Notes under the pieces: generated by a model
The model's input: only the letters and a program-made list of their open reading frames with translations
Told to the model about the DNA's origin: nothing
Databases searched by the model: none
From: K189A clade bacterium
Lineage (GTDB): Bacteria; Pseudomonadota; Gammaproteobacteria; Pseudomonadales; Azotimanducaceae
NCBI GenBank assembly: GCA_018607725.1
Contig: JABBAY010000102.1
Coordinates: 9,137-43,977, forward strand
DNA length: 34,841 bases
Direction: 5' to 3'
Shown: positions 24,457 through 31,953 of the stretch, one piece after another
Layout: each line of letters begins with the position of its first letter
Position numbering within the stretch: the first letter of the stretch is position 1
Made by a program: the position numbers and the translations under genes

Positions 24457-25842
24457 ATGGTTGACAGTGCAGCTTTGTCGACGGAATCGCCCGACGAGCA
24501 TAACGAAAAAAATATGCGGAAAGTCGCCGGCACCGCACTCGCGGGGACCAGCATTGAATGGTATGACTTCTTTATTTACGGTACCGCAGCTGCCCTGATT
24601 TTCCCCACAGCTTTTTTTCCAGCAGACATGCCGGCGACAGTGGCGTTGATAGCCTCCTTCAGTACCTTTGCGGTGGGATTTATCGCGCGCCCCTTGGGTG
24701 GCATTATCTTCGGGCACTATGGCGATCGTGTGGGACGCAAACGGACCCTGGTCGTTGCACTATTGATCATGGGAGGCGGTACCACCTTGATCGGCTTGTT
24801 ACCCACTTATGAGACGATCGGTATATTTGCGCCGCTATTACTCATTTTACTCCGGTTTGTTCAAGGCCTCGCGATTGGTGGCCAGTGGGGTGGAGCAATG
24901 CTCCTTGTGACAGAAAGCGCGCCTTCGAATCGGCGCGGCTATTACGGCGCTTTTGCTCAGGCTGGTGCGCCTATGGGAGTTATTCTTGCGAATCTGGCGT
25001 TTTTAGCTATCGGCGCCACAATGTCCGACGATGCATTCTTATCCTGGGGCTGGCGCCTACCATTTCTCGCAAGTGTAATTCTGATTGGGATCAGTATGTA
25101 TGTGCAATTGCATCTGGAAGAAACGCCAGCGTTTAAAGAGCTGGAAGCTATCAAGTTACGCAGGCACGCTGCCGGATCGATTAAAGCTGTCAGCGAGGTT
25201 ATCGATCCGAATGAGGTGAATTTGGATCGGTCACCCGTTTTGGAAGCCTTGCGTATTTATCCAAAGCGCATAGCGTTGGCAGCGGGTGCATTTATTTCGA
25301 TTCAGGTGACCTTCTACATTTTGATTGCATTTGTCGTCGCCTATGGAACCAATGAATCTGGACTGGGACTACCGCGCAGTACGATGTTGTCGGCGGTACT
25401 CATCGCCAGCGTGGTTCAGCTTGCTGTGCAATTTCAAGCCGCATCTTATTCCGATCGCCACGGTCGTCGGGGTGTGTATCTCGCCGGTGCTGCCTTGTTG
25501 GGGATTTGGGCTTTCGCGCTATTTCCGCTGATTGATACGGGTAACTTTTTCCTGATTGTTATCGCCATCTCCGGCGGTTTAAGTTTTATGGCGATGCAAT
25601 ATGGTCCGCAAGCTGCTTTCTATACTGAGTTGTTCTCCACCCAGGTGCGTTACTCAGGTGCTTCACTCGGCTATCAAATTGGCGCGATATTGGGCGGTGC
25701 CTTCGCCCCGACAATTGCCGTCTTGTTATGGAAAGAATTTGGCATTGTGTATGTTTCTGTCTACATTGCCATCGCGGCTTTGGTCACTATCGGTTCAGTG
25801 TATTGGCTGACTGAAACCAGCGGAAAAGACATTCACGAGTAA
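24457..25842 (+). CDS. MFS permease of the metabolite:H+ symporter (MHS) family
   Basis: A 461-residue inner-membrane transporter with about 12 hydrophobic segments. GTSIEWYDFFIYGTAAAL (30-47) opens the first helix in the manner of ProP, KgtP and ShiA relatives; GHYGDRVGRKRT (86-97) is the signature loop between helices 2 and 3; RFVQGLAIGGQWGGAMLLVTE and ESAPSNRRGYYGAFAQAGAPMG follow; SYSDRHGRRGVYLAG is the equivalent loop in the second half. The central cytoplasmic loop is long (about 215-265). Proton-driven uptake of an organic acid or betaine-like solute is the likely job; with the upstream CoA transferase and acyl-CoA dehydrogenase it may feed one pathway. GAGCAGG precedes ATG. Confidence 0.92.
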   Translation: MVDSAALSTESPDEHNEKNMRKVAGTALAGTSIEWYDFFIYGTAAALIFPTAFFPADMPATVALIASFSTFAVGFIARPLGGIIFGHYGDRVGRKRTLVVALLIMGGGTTLIGLLPTYETIGIFAPLLLILLRFVQGLAIGGQWGGAMLLVTESAPSNRRGYYGAFAQAGAPMGVILANLAFLAIGATMSDDAFLSWGWRLPFLASVILIGISMYVQLHLEETPAFKELEAIKLRRHAAGSIKAVSEVIDPNEVNLDRSPVLEALRIYPKRIALAAGAFISIQVTFYILIAFVVAYGTNESGLGLPRSTMLSAVLIASVVQLAVQFQAASYSDRHGRRGVYLAGAALLGIWAFALFPLIDTGNFFLIVIAISGGLSFMAMQYGPQAAFYTELFSTQVRYSGASLGYQIGAILGGAFAPTIAVLLWKEFGIVYVSVYIAIAALVTIGSVYWLTETSGKDIHE

Positions 25843-25926
25843 TGGCTACGGCGCAGCTAGCTTGAAGCAACTCGCATGAAGGCGAATGCGGTTTGTCCGA
25901 AGAGTTGGGCGCGTACGGAGAGTAGG

Positions 25927-25972
25927 GTAGTACGGGGTAGTACGGGTAGTACGGGTAGTACGGGTAGTACGG
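25927..25972. repeat. 9-bp tandem repeat, five copies
   Basis: GTAGTACGG is repeated five times, with one extra G after the first copy (25927-25936), between the convergent permease and reductase genes. Open frames through it (STG or YYP repeats) are by-products of the period being a multiple of three and are not called as genes. Confidence 0.9.
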
Positions 25973-25977
25973 AGAAT

Positions 25978-26041
25978 GCGACAGTTTACGCAAGTCTAGC
26001 CACCAGTTTCGGGGTAGACGTCAAAGTCGATAAACTGTCGC
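25978..26041. terminator. inverted repeat between convergent genes
   Basis: GCGACAGTTTA (25978-25988) and TAAACTGTCGC (26031-26041) are perfect 11-bp inverted repeats separated by 42 bases; inside the loop GTCTA and TAGAC can form a smaller stem. Located 19 bases from the end of the minus-strand reductase. It could be a 3' structure for one or both transcripts; there is no adjacent T-run, so an intrinsic terminator is not certain. Confidence 0.4.
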
Positions 26042-26059
26042 TGAGTTATTCCCGCAGGT

Positions 26060-27121
26060 TTATTTTCTAACAGGTTCTACCTTTGCGACGCAGATGAGCG
26101 TTTCTACGCAGTCTCGAATAGAGACGTCGAGGGGCCGAAACTCCATATCAAGTCTTTCTCGAATGCGATCATTACGTAGTTCACAGCCACCCCATATGGC
26201 CCTGAATTCAGCCTCCTTGGCCTTCACCTTGTCGGGTAGCGGATCAATGAGTTCCGCACCCGCAAAGCCTAATTCAGGCAGAAGGCGATCGATACTGGCG
26301 CAGATATCTTCGACATTACGAGTTTCTGTTGACCAGGCAATAAAGCGTTCGCCATTACTAACATTGACACTTTCAAGCATCCGGATGTGAGCCTCTGCTA
26401 CGTCGCGTACGTCAACCGTATACCAGGGTCGATAAGCGCCCATGACGTTCTGTGAATACTTACCCAGCAACATCGTTTCAATGTGATGCTGCCAGGGACC
26501 TGAGTTCTTCTGGTGTGCAGACAGGATCGGTCCTACGTTATCACCGGGACAGCAGGTGATCGCATCCCAACGACCACTTTCTTCAGCTGCGTCAGCGAAG
26601 GCCCGTTCAGCAAGTACCTTGCCCATGGAGTAACCTTGGCCGCGGTTTGCTTGACGCTTGGGGTTTTGTTCGTCCGGATATCGGTCTTCGTAAAGGACGG
26701 GGCGCCGAACAAGTTCTTGAGTGTCGGTTTCGGACATCACGGCAGCAATGCTCGAGGTCACGACCACGCGGTTGACGCTGTCGGACAGGTTGATGCTGTT
26801 GATCACGTGGTCACAAACCATTTTGACATAGTCCATGTCGTCGTAGCTCGAGACGTGGGATAAGTGCGCGACACCATGACAGCCCTTAAAAATTTGGTCG
26901 AAGCAACCGGGTTCATCAAGGTTCGCGGAATGTAGTGTCAGACGACCGGATCCATAGCCTGGCATCGCCTTCAGAAAACCCACCTTCTCGTCGTCGTTAG
27001 TATCTCGAACACAGGCGCGGACTCTATAACCTTCGTCCAAAAGCTGTCGGACTACCCAGCCGCCGATGAATCCGGCGCTACCGGTAACTGCGACGGTTCC
27101 ACCTTGTGGTATTGGTGCCAT
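26060..27121 (-). CDS. NAD(P)-dependent epimerase/reductase (dihydroflavonol 4-reductase-like)
   Basis: A 353-residue extended short-chain dehydrogenase. VAVTGSAGFIGGWVVRQLL (10-28) is the nucleotide-binding glycine motif, VVVTSSIAAVM (119-129) holds the catalytic Ser/Thr region, and GYSMGKVLAE (163-172) supplies Tyr164 and Lys168. RACVRDTNDDEKV after the second strand points to NADPH preference. Overall pattern is that of dihydroflavonol reductase / cinnamoyl-CoA reductase / ketoreductase relatives acting on small aldehydes or ketones. The reading frame stays open to 27343, but ATG at 27121 has GGGAGA upstream and places the glycine motif normally; the extra 74 residues look non-coding. Confidence 0.88.
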   Translation of the reverse strand: MAPIPQGGTVAVTGSAGFIGGWVVRQLLDEGYRVRACVRDTNDDEKVGFLKAMPGYGSGRLTLHSANLDEPGCFDQIFKGCHGVAHLSHVSSYDDMDYVKMVCDHVINSINLSDSVNRVVVTSSIAAVMSETDTQELVRRPVLYEDRYPDEQNPKRQANRGQGYSMGKVLAERAFADAAEESGRWDAITCCPGDNVGPILSAHQKNSGPWQHHIETMLLGKYSQNVMGAYRPWYTVDVRDVAEAHIRMLESVNVSNGERFIAWSTETRNVEDICASIDRLLPELGFAGAELIDPLPDKVKAKEAEFRAIWGGCELRNDRIRERLDMEFRPLDVSIRDCVETLICVAKVEPVRK

Positions 27122-27504
27122 AGATCTTCTCCCAATTGACGTTAGTGTCGTCAATGATACTTCAACTGAATTGAATTTGTGTTGGAAGTTTTGTGACTTG
27201 CTAGTGGCTAAATGTATCTGCGCAGGGTACGAGCCGAATCGGATGCTTTGGTGGGAAAGATTAAGGGTTATGCTTATCATTGTGCTCAAAATTGTTATCT
27301 GGCAGCCATTTAGGTAGAGGTGAAATAACTCAACCTCTGTCATTATCTGATGCGTTAACCGACTTCAGCCCCTATTGAAACAGAGCGTCAGTGTGGGCCG
27401 TCTTGATATATGGCCTTTTGTCTGCCTCCCTGTAAAAAATCCCTGCGCGGCAATTTTTCAGTGGTATTCTGCCGGTCTTCACATGAATTGAGGTGCGGCA
27501 AGCT
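27122..27504. other. divergent intergenic region, 383 bases
   Basis: This region separates the minus-strand reductase from the plus-strand membrane protein and must hold promoters for both, but I find no convincing -35/-10 pair. It is AT-richer than the neighbouring genes. No gene, repeat or stable hairpin is evident. Confidence 0.4.
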
Positions 27505-28017
27505 ATGGATACAGCCCTGACGATTCAAGACTTAGGTGCCATCGGCGAGATCATTGGTGCGGTGGCGGTGATAGCGTCCGTAATATATCTGGCGGTCCAG
27601 ATTCACCATGGCCTGCGTGGCTACCAGAGCGTGATCACCCAGGAAACTACTAATCACTTTTCCCGTCTGCAGCTGGATATTGCCCGTGATCCGGTGCTGA
27701 GTGATCTGATGTATCGTGTCTATAGTGGCGCTGAGCTAGGGGTTTTCGATATGCGGCGGCTGGGATTCTTGCTATCGAGCTATATGATTGCCTATGAAAA
27801 TCTGTACGCTCAGCACCGCACCGGTATGTTGGCAAAGGGTTCTTATGATGCCCGGCGACGCAGCATGGCCAGTATGCTAGCACCGCCGGCGGGCTGGCAA
27901 TGGTGGCAAAGCATTGGTATTTATAACCATCCTGCTGACTTCGTCGCTGAAGTCAGTGTTGCTATTGAAGACTATCGAGCCAGCAAGCTCGACGCCGAAC
28001 CTATCGCGCCAAGCTAG
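27505..28017 (+). CDS. small hypothetical protein with one N-terminal transmembrane helix
   Basis: A 170-residue protein of unknown function. LGAIGEIIGAVAVIASVIYLAVQI (positions about 10-33, no more than one helix) is a clear membrane segment, followed by a soluble mostly helical domain with SVITQETTNHFSRLQLDIARDP... and a Trp-rich GWQWWQSIG. The 'GEIIGAVAVIASVIYLAVQI' start recurs in uncharacterised proteins of marine gammaproteobacteria as far as I recall. ATG at 27505 is preceded by GAGGTG; a GTG four codons earlier overlaps that site and is less likely. Its stop lies inside a short palindrome. It is the first plus-strand gene ahead of the 122-residue unknown and the hydrolase-TIR gene, though 345 bases separate it from them. 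Confidence 0.7.
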   Translation: MDTALTIQDLGAIGEIIGAVAVIASVIYLAVQIHHGLRGYQSVITQETTNHFSRLQLDIARDPVLSDLMYRVYSGAELGVFDMRRLGFLLSSYMIAYENLYAQHRTGMLAKGSYDARRRSMASMLAPPAGWQWWQSIGIYNHPADFVAEVSVAIEDYRASKLDAEPIAPS

Positions 28018-28030
28018 CGCTAGCAAGGCG
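28007..28030. other. palindrome across the stop codon
   Basis: GCTAGCGCTAGC (28013-28024) is a perfect 12-bp palindrome containing the TAG stop of the membrane protein gene, and CGCC / GGCG (28007-28010, 28027-28030) extend it outside two mismatched positions. It could form a terminator-like hairpin, but there is no T-run. Confidence 0.4.
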
Positions 28031-28362
28031 ACTCGCCGCACTCATTCCCAACCCTGAGCGTACTGTATTAGCATCTGCTTCGCCTTGGAGAAAGACGGCA
28101 TGTGGGCCTCCATGAAGGTTTTGCAATTCGTCTGCCGGGCGTTTATTCTACCGGAGCGTAGCATTGGTGATTGTGATATCGCCCTGATATTGTATCTTCA
28201 TCTAGGCAGTGCTTTGCGCCATGCTGAATGTACTGTGCTGTATGCTATAGATTAAAAAGGTACCTATGCGCTTTGAGGTGGGCCACTCGATAAAGTTCGA
28301 TGTTAAACGGCTTATTTTTGATCGGCGATAAAACTGCTGCACCCTAAACAGGAGAAGCAAAG
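28031..28362. other. intergenic stretch with a doubtful 51-codon frame
   Basis: About 330 bases without a confident gene. A plus-strand frame at 28100-28255 starts with ATG behind GGAG and would encode 51 residues (beginning MWASMKVLQF, containing three cysteines), but it has no recognisable similarity and could be chance. The 3' part is AT-rich and probably contains the promoter for the gene at 28363. Confidence 0.3.
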
Positions 28363-28731
28363 ATGCCATTTCTACAAGTAATGTCCAACCGAGCCAGTCA
28401 CAAATTTTCTCTTGATAACTTACCAACCCTAGATCTGACTGAGATGCAGGGCCCCGCCAACGCGAGTTTGAAAGATTACCTGCAGGCCCTGGAAATCGCT
28501 AGGTCTACACAAGAATTGGCTGTCATCGACTCGATGCCAATGGCGCTGCAACAGTCGGTATTAGCTGTGCTGCGATATGCTGCTGAATGCGATGTCGCTG
28601 ATCGAAAACAGATCACCTTTTCGTGGTCGCCAGCTTATGAGTGGGGCATGCACTTGTGGGAGGCCCGCGCGGTTAAAGGCAGTGCTTCTGCGATAACTAT
28701 CAACCTTGAGGGCCCGTATCCAGAACCCTGA
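28363..28731 (+). CDS. hypothetical 122-residue protein upstream of the hydrolase-TIR gene
   Basis: I do not recognise this family. The protein has no membrane segment or signal peptide. The first part (FLQVMSNRASHKFSLDNLPT) is beta-like, the middle is helical (SLKDYLQALEIARSTQELAVIDSMPMALQQSVLAVLRYAAECD), and the end (ITFSWSPAYEWGMHLWEARA) is aromatic-rich. A clear CAGGAG lies eight bases before ATG, so it is probably expressed. The hydrolase-TIR gene starts 70 bases after its stop on the same strand; a shared transcript is plausible. A partner or regulator role for the TIR protein is a guess from position only. Confidence 0.65.
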   Translation: MPFLQVMSNRASHKFSLDNLPTLDLTEMQGPANASLKDYLQALEIARSTQELAVIDSMPMALQQSVLAVLRYAAECDVADRKQITFSWSPAYEWGMHLWEARAVKGSASAITINLEGPYPEP

Positions 28732-28801
28732 GTGACTGCAGGCCGCGCTGAGGTGTAGCGTTGACTGATTTGGAATAAGTGATAATGGCGGGGATGAACC
28801 G

Positions 28802-30121
28802 ATGCCGACTCAGAAATTCCTGGTGGCGAGAGACAATGTCAGAATCGCTTATTCAGAGAGCGGATCTGGCCCTTGTCTGGTCTATGTGCGGGGCTGGATG
28901 AGTCATCTGGATGCGCTCTGGGAACGTCCGGGTTTTCGGGCGTTTATTCAGACATTGTCCGAACATTATCATGTGGTTCGATATGATATGCGGGGTAATG
29001 GCTTGTCTGAAAGGCAAGGTGTGAAGATCAGTCTGGAGTTAATGGTCTCGGACCTGGAAGACCTCATAGATCATCTGCAATTGGATCGTTTCGTACTGTG
29101 GGCTGCGTCTTTTGGCGGGCCCACCGGGATCGCTTATGCGTGCCGTCACCCGGAGCGGGTAGAGTACTTAATTCTTGACGGTACCTATGCCAGGGGCGCG
29201 AAGATCGCGCGGCCCATGCGGCGGTTATTGTTGGTGCTTGCGTTACGGTTTTTCCCGGAGATGGCCTTCTCGCTACTGAGCAACGCAACCGTGCCTGAAA
29301 CAAATCGGTCAGGACAGAAGACCCTTGATTTAGGCTCGAGAATGGTGACGCCAAAAACAGGCGCGCAGCTTTATCGTCTGGCCTTTAAGACCGACGTTAC
29401 TCGAATGCTGAGCAAAATCCAGTCACCCACGCTGGTGATGCATGCCCTGCAGAGTCGGTCGATTTCGCCGCGTCTGGGCCGTGAGCTTGCCGGGCTGATT
29501 CCCGCTGCGCAGTTCGTCGGTCTCGACACCTCAGCGCAAAACAGTTGGGAAGGTGATCAGGTGCAAATGCTTAAGGCCGTTGGCGCATTTCTCGGCGTCA
29601 AGCTGGTGGACCCTGCGTTGGACCTTGATCCAGGTTCTGCGACTGCTGATCGAGCTTTCATTTTTGTGAGTTACTCCCACACAGATTCAGCAGAGGTGCT
29701 GGCGTTAACGAGTCATCTCCAGGCCACCGGGTTCAATATGTGGGTAGACACGGGCGGCATAAAACCTGGGAAAAATTGGCGTGAAGAAATTGCCGTGGCG
29801 GTGCAGGTCTGTCGTGGCTTTGTCCTGTGTGTTTCCGAAGCCGCACTGCAGTCAGATCATTGCCTTCGTGAACTGAACTTTGCATTGGATGAGCGACGTC
29901 CGATCCTTGTGGTTTTTCTCGAGCCAGTGACCATGCCGGCCTCGATGCGAATGTCTTTGGCATCCAGGCAGGCGATTTATCGATACAAGCTGGAAGAAAC
30001 GGAATTCAAGCAGCAGTTAGCGGTTGGGTTGCAGGAGATTATGCGTGAGGCCGGTATTCATTCGGGCGAAGAATCTGATTTTCTTGATATTGATGTACGG
30101 TCTGAAGTCGGCGATAAATAG
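28802..30121 (+). CDS. alpha/beta-hydrolase-fold domain fused to a TIR domain
   Basis: A 439-residue two-domain protein. Residues 1-265 have the alpha/beta hydrolase fold: YVRGWMSHLDALWERPGFRA and VVRYDMRGNGLSERQ are the pattern of hydrolase domains joined to LuxR-type regulators or nucleotide cyclases; LWAASFGGPTG places the nucleophile Ser103. The usual acid (in GRDDR-like segment) reads ALQSR (215-219) and the usual NH with catalytic His reads NS (247-248), so the triad seems broken. Residues about 284-395 are a TIR domain: FIFVSYSHTDS (286-296), WVDTGGIKPGKNW (314-326), and SEAALQSDHCLREL with Glu357 at the position of the NADase glutamate. No membrane segment. GGGG precedes ATG. I infer a sensor (hydrolase fold) controlling an NAD-cleaving or signalling TIR. 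Confidence 0.88.
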   Translation: MPTQKFLVARDNVRIAYSESGSGPCLVYVRGWMSHLDALWERPGFRAFIQTLSEHYHVVRYDMRGNGLSERQGVKISLELMVSDLEDLIDHLQLDRFVLWAASFGGPTGIAYACRHPERVEYLILDGTYARGAKIARPMRRLLLVLALRFFPEMAFSLLSNATVPETNRSGQKTLDLGSRMVTPKTGAQLYRLAFKTDVTRMLSKIQSPTLVMHALQSRSISPRLGRELAGLIPAAQFVGLDTSAQNSWEGDQVQMLKAVGAFLGVKLVDPALDLDPGSATADRAFIFVSYSHTDSAEVLALTSHLQATGFNMWVDTGGIKPGKNWREEIAVAVQVCRGFVLCVSEAALQSDHCLRELNFALDERRPILVVFLEPVTMPASMRMSLASRQAIYRYKLEETEFKQQLAVGLQEIMREAGIHSGEESDFLDIDVRSEVGDK

Positions 30122-30341
30122 TGCGGTAAGCCTAAAAGAAGCCAGCTATGATTGAAGATAGGCAGAATATCGAAGACTGTGCGCCTAAATAACAAAGAGC
30201 GGCTATGACATTTAAGTTAAGGTTGGGAGCTGAGTAAGTGCCTTTTGTTGCAAAAACCTTAAAAGAGGTTTGCAGCCATCTACAAGAGTCCCGCCAGAGT
30301 GCGCGTGATGCAAAAAAAAAATGTCCATTCCAACTTTCTGA

Positions 30342-30372
30342 TTAAACCCGCACCGGTTAGGTAGATTATAAT
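30342..30372 (+). promoter_or_regulatory. probable promoter of the DUF1254 gene
   Basis: A perfect -10 TATAAT (30367-30372) lies 37 bases before the ATG at 30410, with TTAAAC (30342-30347) 19 bases upstream as a weak -35. A 13-codon frame (30376-30417) starts just after it and overlaps the gene's start out of frame; it may be chance. The remainder of 30122-30341 shows only a run of ten A and no gene. Confidence 0.45.
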
Positions 30373-30409
30373 ATCATGCTAAACCGTATCACTAGATTCT
30401 GGACTGCCC

Positions 30410-31369
30410 ATGCCTGATACCTCGTCGATTCTTGTCAATATTGATAACTACATCGTTGCCGAGACCTCTAAACATTTCGCGAACACGGTGCGGTTTGCGA
30501 GGGGTGTTAACCGATTCAGTCATGCGCGCCAACTGATACCCATTGCCAAACAGAGTATCGAGCGAATGAACCGCGATACGATCTATAGCTCTGCCGTGGT
30601 TAATATCAGCCAGGGTGCGTCGGTCACTGTGCCGGATGCGGGGGAACGTTATATGTCTGTTGTGGTGATTGATGAAAATAATTACACGACGGCGATCTGG
30701 CATAATAGTGGTACTTATCCCTTGTCTGTAGCGGAGCATGGTTCCGACTTTGTCGCGGTGCTCGTTCGAATACTTGTGGATCCAGCAGATCCCGCCGATA
30801 TTGCTATTGCTCATGAGTTGCAGCGGGGAGTGGGTGTGGAAGCGATAGCCGGTGCTGAATACCAACGTCCCAATTTTGATCATGCAAGCCATCAGGTGGT
30901 TCATAATCTGTTAAAACAACTCGGTGAAGGCATGACGGATGCAACGGCCTGTAACGGCACTCGGTTGGAAGTCTCACCTATACGTCATATGGTCAGTGCT
31001 GCGTTTGGCTGGGGTGGGTTGCCAACAAAAGAGGTTGTGTACGTAAACGACACAACCCAGCGCCCCCTAGATCATCATCAGTTGACCGTAAAGGACGTGC
31101 CTGTTGACGGTTTCTGGTCAATCAGTATTTATAATCAAACGGGTTTTTTCGAGCAGAATGCATATGAGTCTTACAGTATGAATAGCATCTTTGCGATACC
31201 GAATGTTGATGGTTCATATACGCTTAATTTCGGTAGTACGCCGGAGGTCGGACAAAATTTTCTGTATATCATGCCTGGCTGGAGCTATGTTGTGCGCTTG
31301 TACCAGCCACACGCGGCCGTGATAACCGGGACTTGGCGATTTCCTGTGCCAGTGCTAGCCAGTCCCTAG
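30410..31369 (+). CDS. DUF1254/DUF1214 domain protein
   Basis: A 319-residue protein. The N-terminal DUF1254 part includes MNRDTIYSSAVVNIS (53-67) and the strand YMSVVVIDENNYT; the C-terminal DUF1214 part includes VDGFWSISIYNQTGFFEQN and SYSMNSIFAIPNVDGSYTLNFG, then MPGWSYVVRLYQP. These domains occur together in proteins of 300-480 residues of unknown activity, commonly exported; this one is at the short end and has no signal peptide. No good ribosome-binding site precedes the ATG, though a strong -10 element lies upstream. It follows the hydrolase-TIR gene by 288 bases and appears to be its own transcription unit. Confidence 0.85.
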   Translation: MPDTSSILVNIDNYIVAETSKHFANTVRFARGVNRFSHARQLIPIAKQSIERMNRDTIYSSAVVNISQGASVTVPDAGERYMSVVVIDENNYTTAIWHNSGTYPLSVAEHGSDFVAVLVRILVDPADPADIAIAHELQRGVGVEAIAGAEYQRPNFDHASHQVVHNLLKQLGEGMTDATACNGTRLEVSPIRHMVSAAFGWGGLPTKEVVYVNDTTQRPLDHHQLTVKDVPVDGFWSISIYNQTGFFEQNAYESYSMNSIFAIPNVDGSYTLNFGSTPEVGQNFLYIMPGWSYVVRLYQPHAAVITGTWRFPVPVLASP

Positions 31370-31496
31370 GTGTTGGCTTTGGGTCCTGCAGATCGGCTGA
31401 CTGTTTGCGGCACAAATATTCAAGTCAGGCTGCCTGCGATAAGAGCAATCAGTCTCTACCATTGAACGAGGCAATAGGTTTGAAAGGATATTCACA

Positions 31497-31865
31497 TCAT
31501 CGCTGACGTATATCAGCTGCACGCTCTCCGTAAAGTTTTACGTACCGGCGTTTGGCCCAAATGGCATAAATGTATTTTGCTACAGGACTAATGAGGGGTA
31601 ACTTCAATATTTTCCAAAGCCACCCCATCCTTGTGGAAGACCAAGCGCGTACAGAGGCATCAACGCCCGTAACCCACTCACCATCCCGAGTTTTCAGGTG
31701 CAGCACCTCGAGTAGTTCGTTGCGGGGCGGTATGTCAGTTGCAGATAAACCATGAATGTCAACGAGTTCAAGCTCGTCACTTTTCATTTTGGCCAACACA
31801 CCCATTTCTCGCGAGCACAGCGGACATTGACCGTCGTAGTACAGAGTATCTTTTTTATTTGTCAT
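31497..31865 (-). CDS. DCC-family thiol-disulfide oxidoreductase (DUF393)
   Basis: A 122-residue protein with the family signature YYDGQCPLCSREM (9-21), in which the CPLC pair resembles a thioredoxin-type active site, followed by the short helical region and VDASVRAWSSTRMGWLWKILKLP, typical of DUF393. The basic C-terminus (AKRRYVKLYGERAADIRQR) matches other members. Redox activity of the family has been proposed rather than well proven. It is divergent from the renalase-like gene with 88 bases between starts, so the two may share a control region. No clear ribosome-binding site. Confidence 0.88.
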   Translation of the reverse strand: MTNKKDTLYYDGQCPLCSREMGVLAKMKSDELELVDIHGLSATDIPPRNELLEVLHLKTRDGEWVTGVDASVRAWSSTRMGWLWKILKLPLISPVAKYIYAIWAKRRYVKLYGERAADIRQR

Positions 31866-31953
31866 GGGTTGGGTTACGCTGTCGCTAAATGTCTGGATCA
31901 GTCATCTGCGGGGACGCCAATATCGTAGTAGCTGACATAGAGGATAAAGCCGA

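Noticed and set aside
25787-25993. Minus-strand frame with a Tyr-Tyr-Pro repeat
   Set aside because: Created by the 9-bp DNA repeat; it overlaps the permease 3' end and has no ribosome site.
27122-27343. Extra N-terminal 74 residues for the NAD-dependent reductase
   Set aside because: Would place the nucleotide-binding motif far from the N-terminus; ATG at 27121 has a strong ribosome site.
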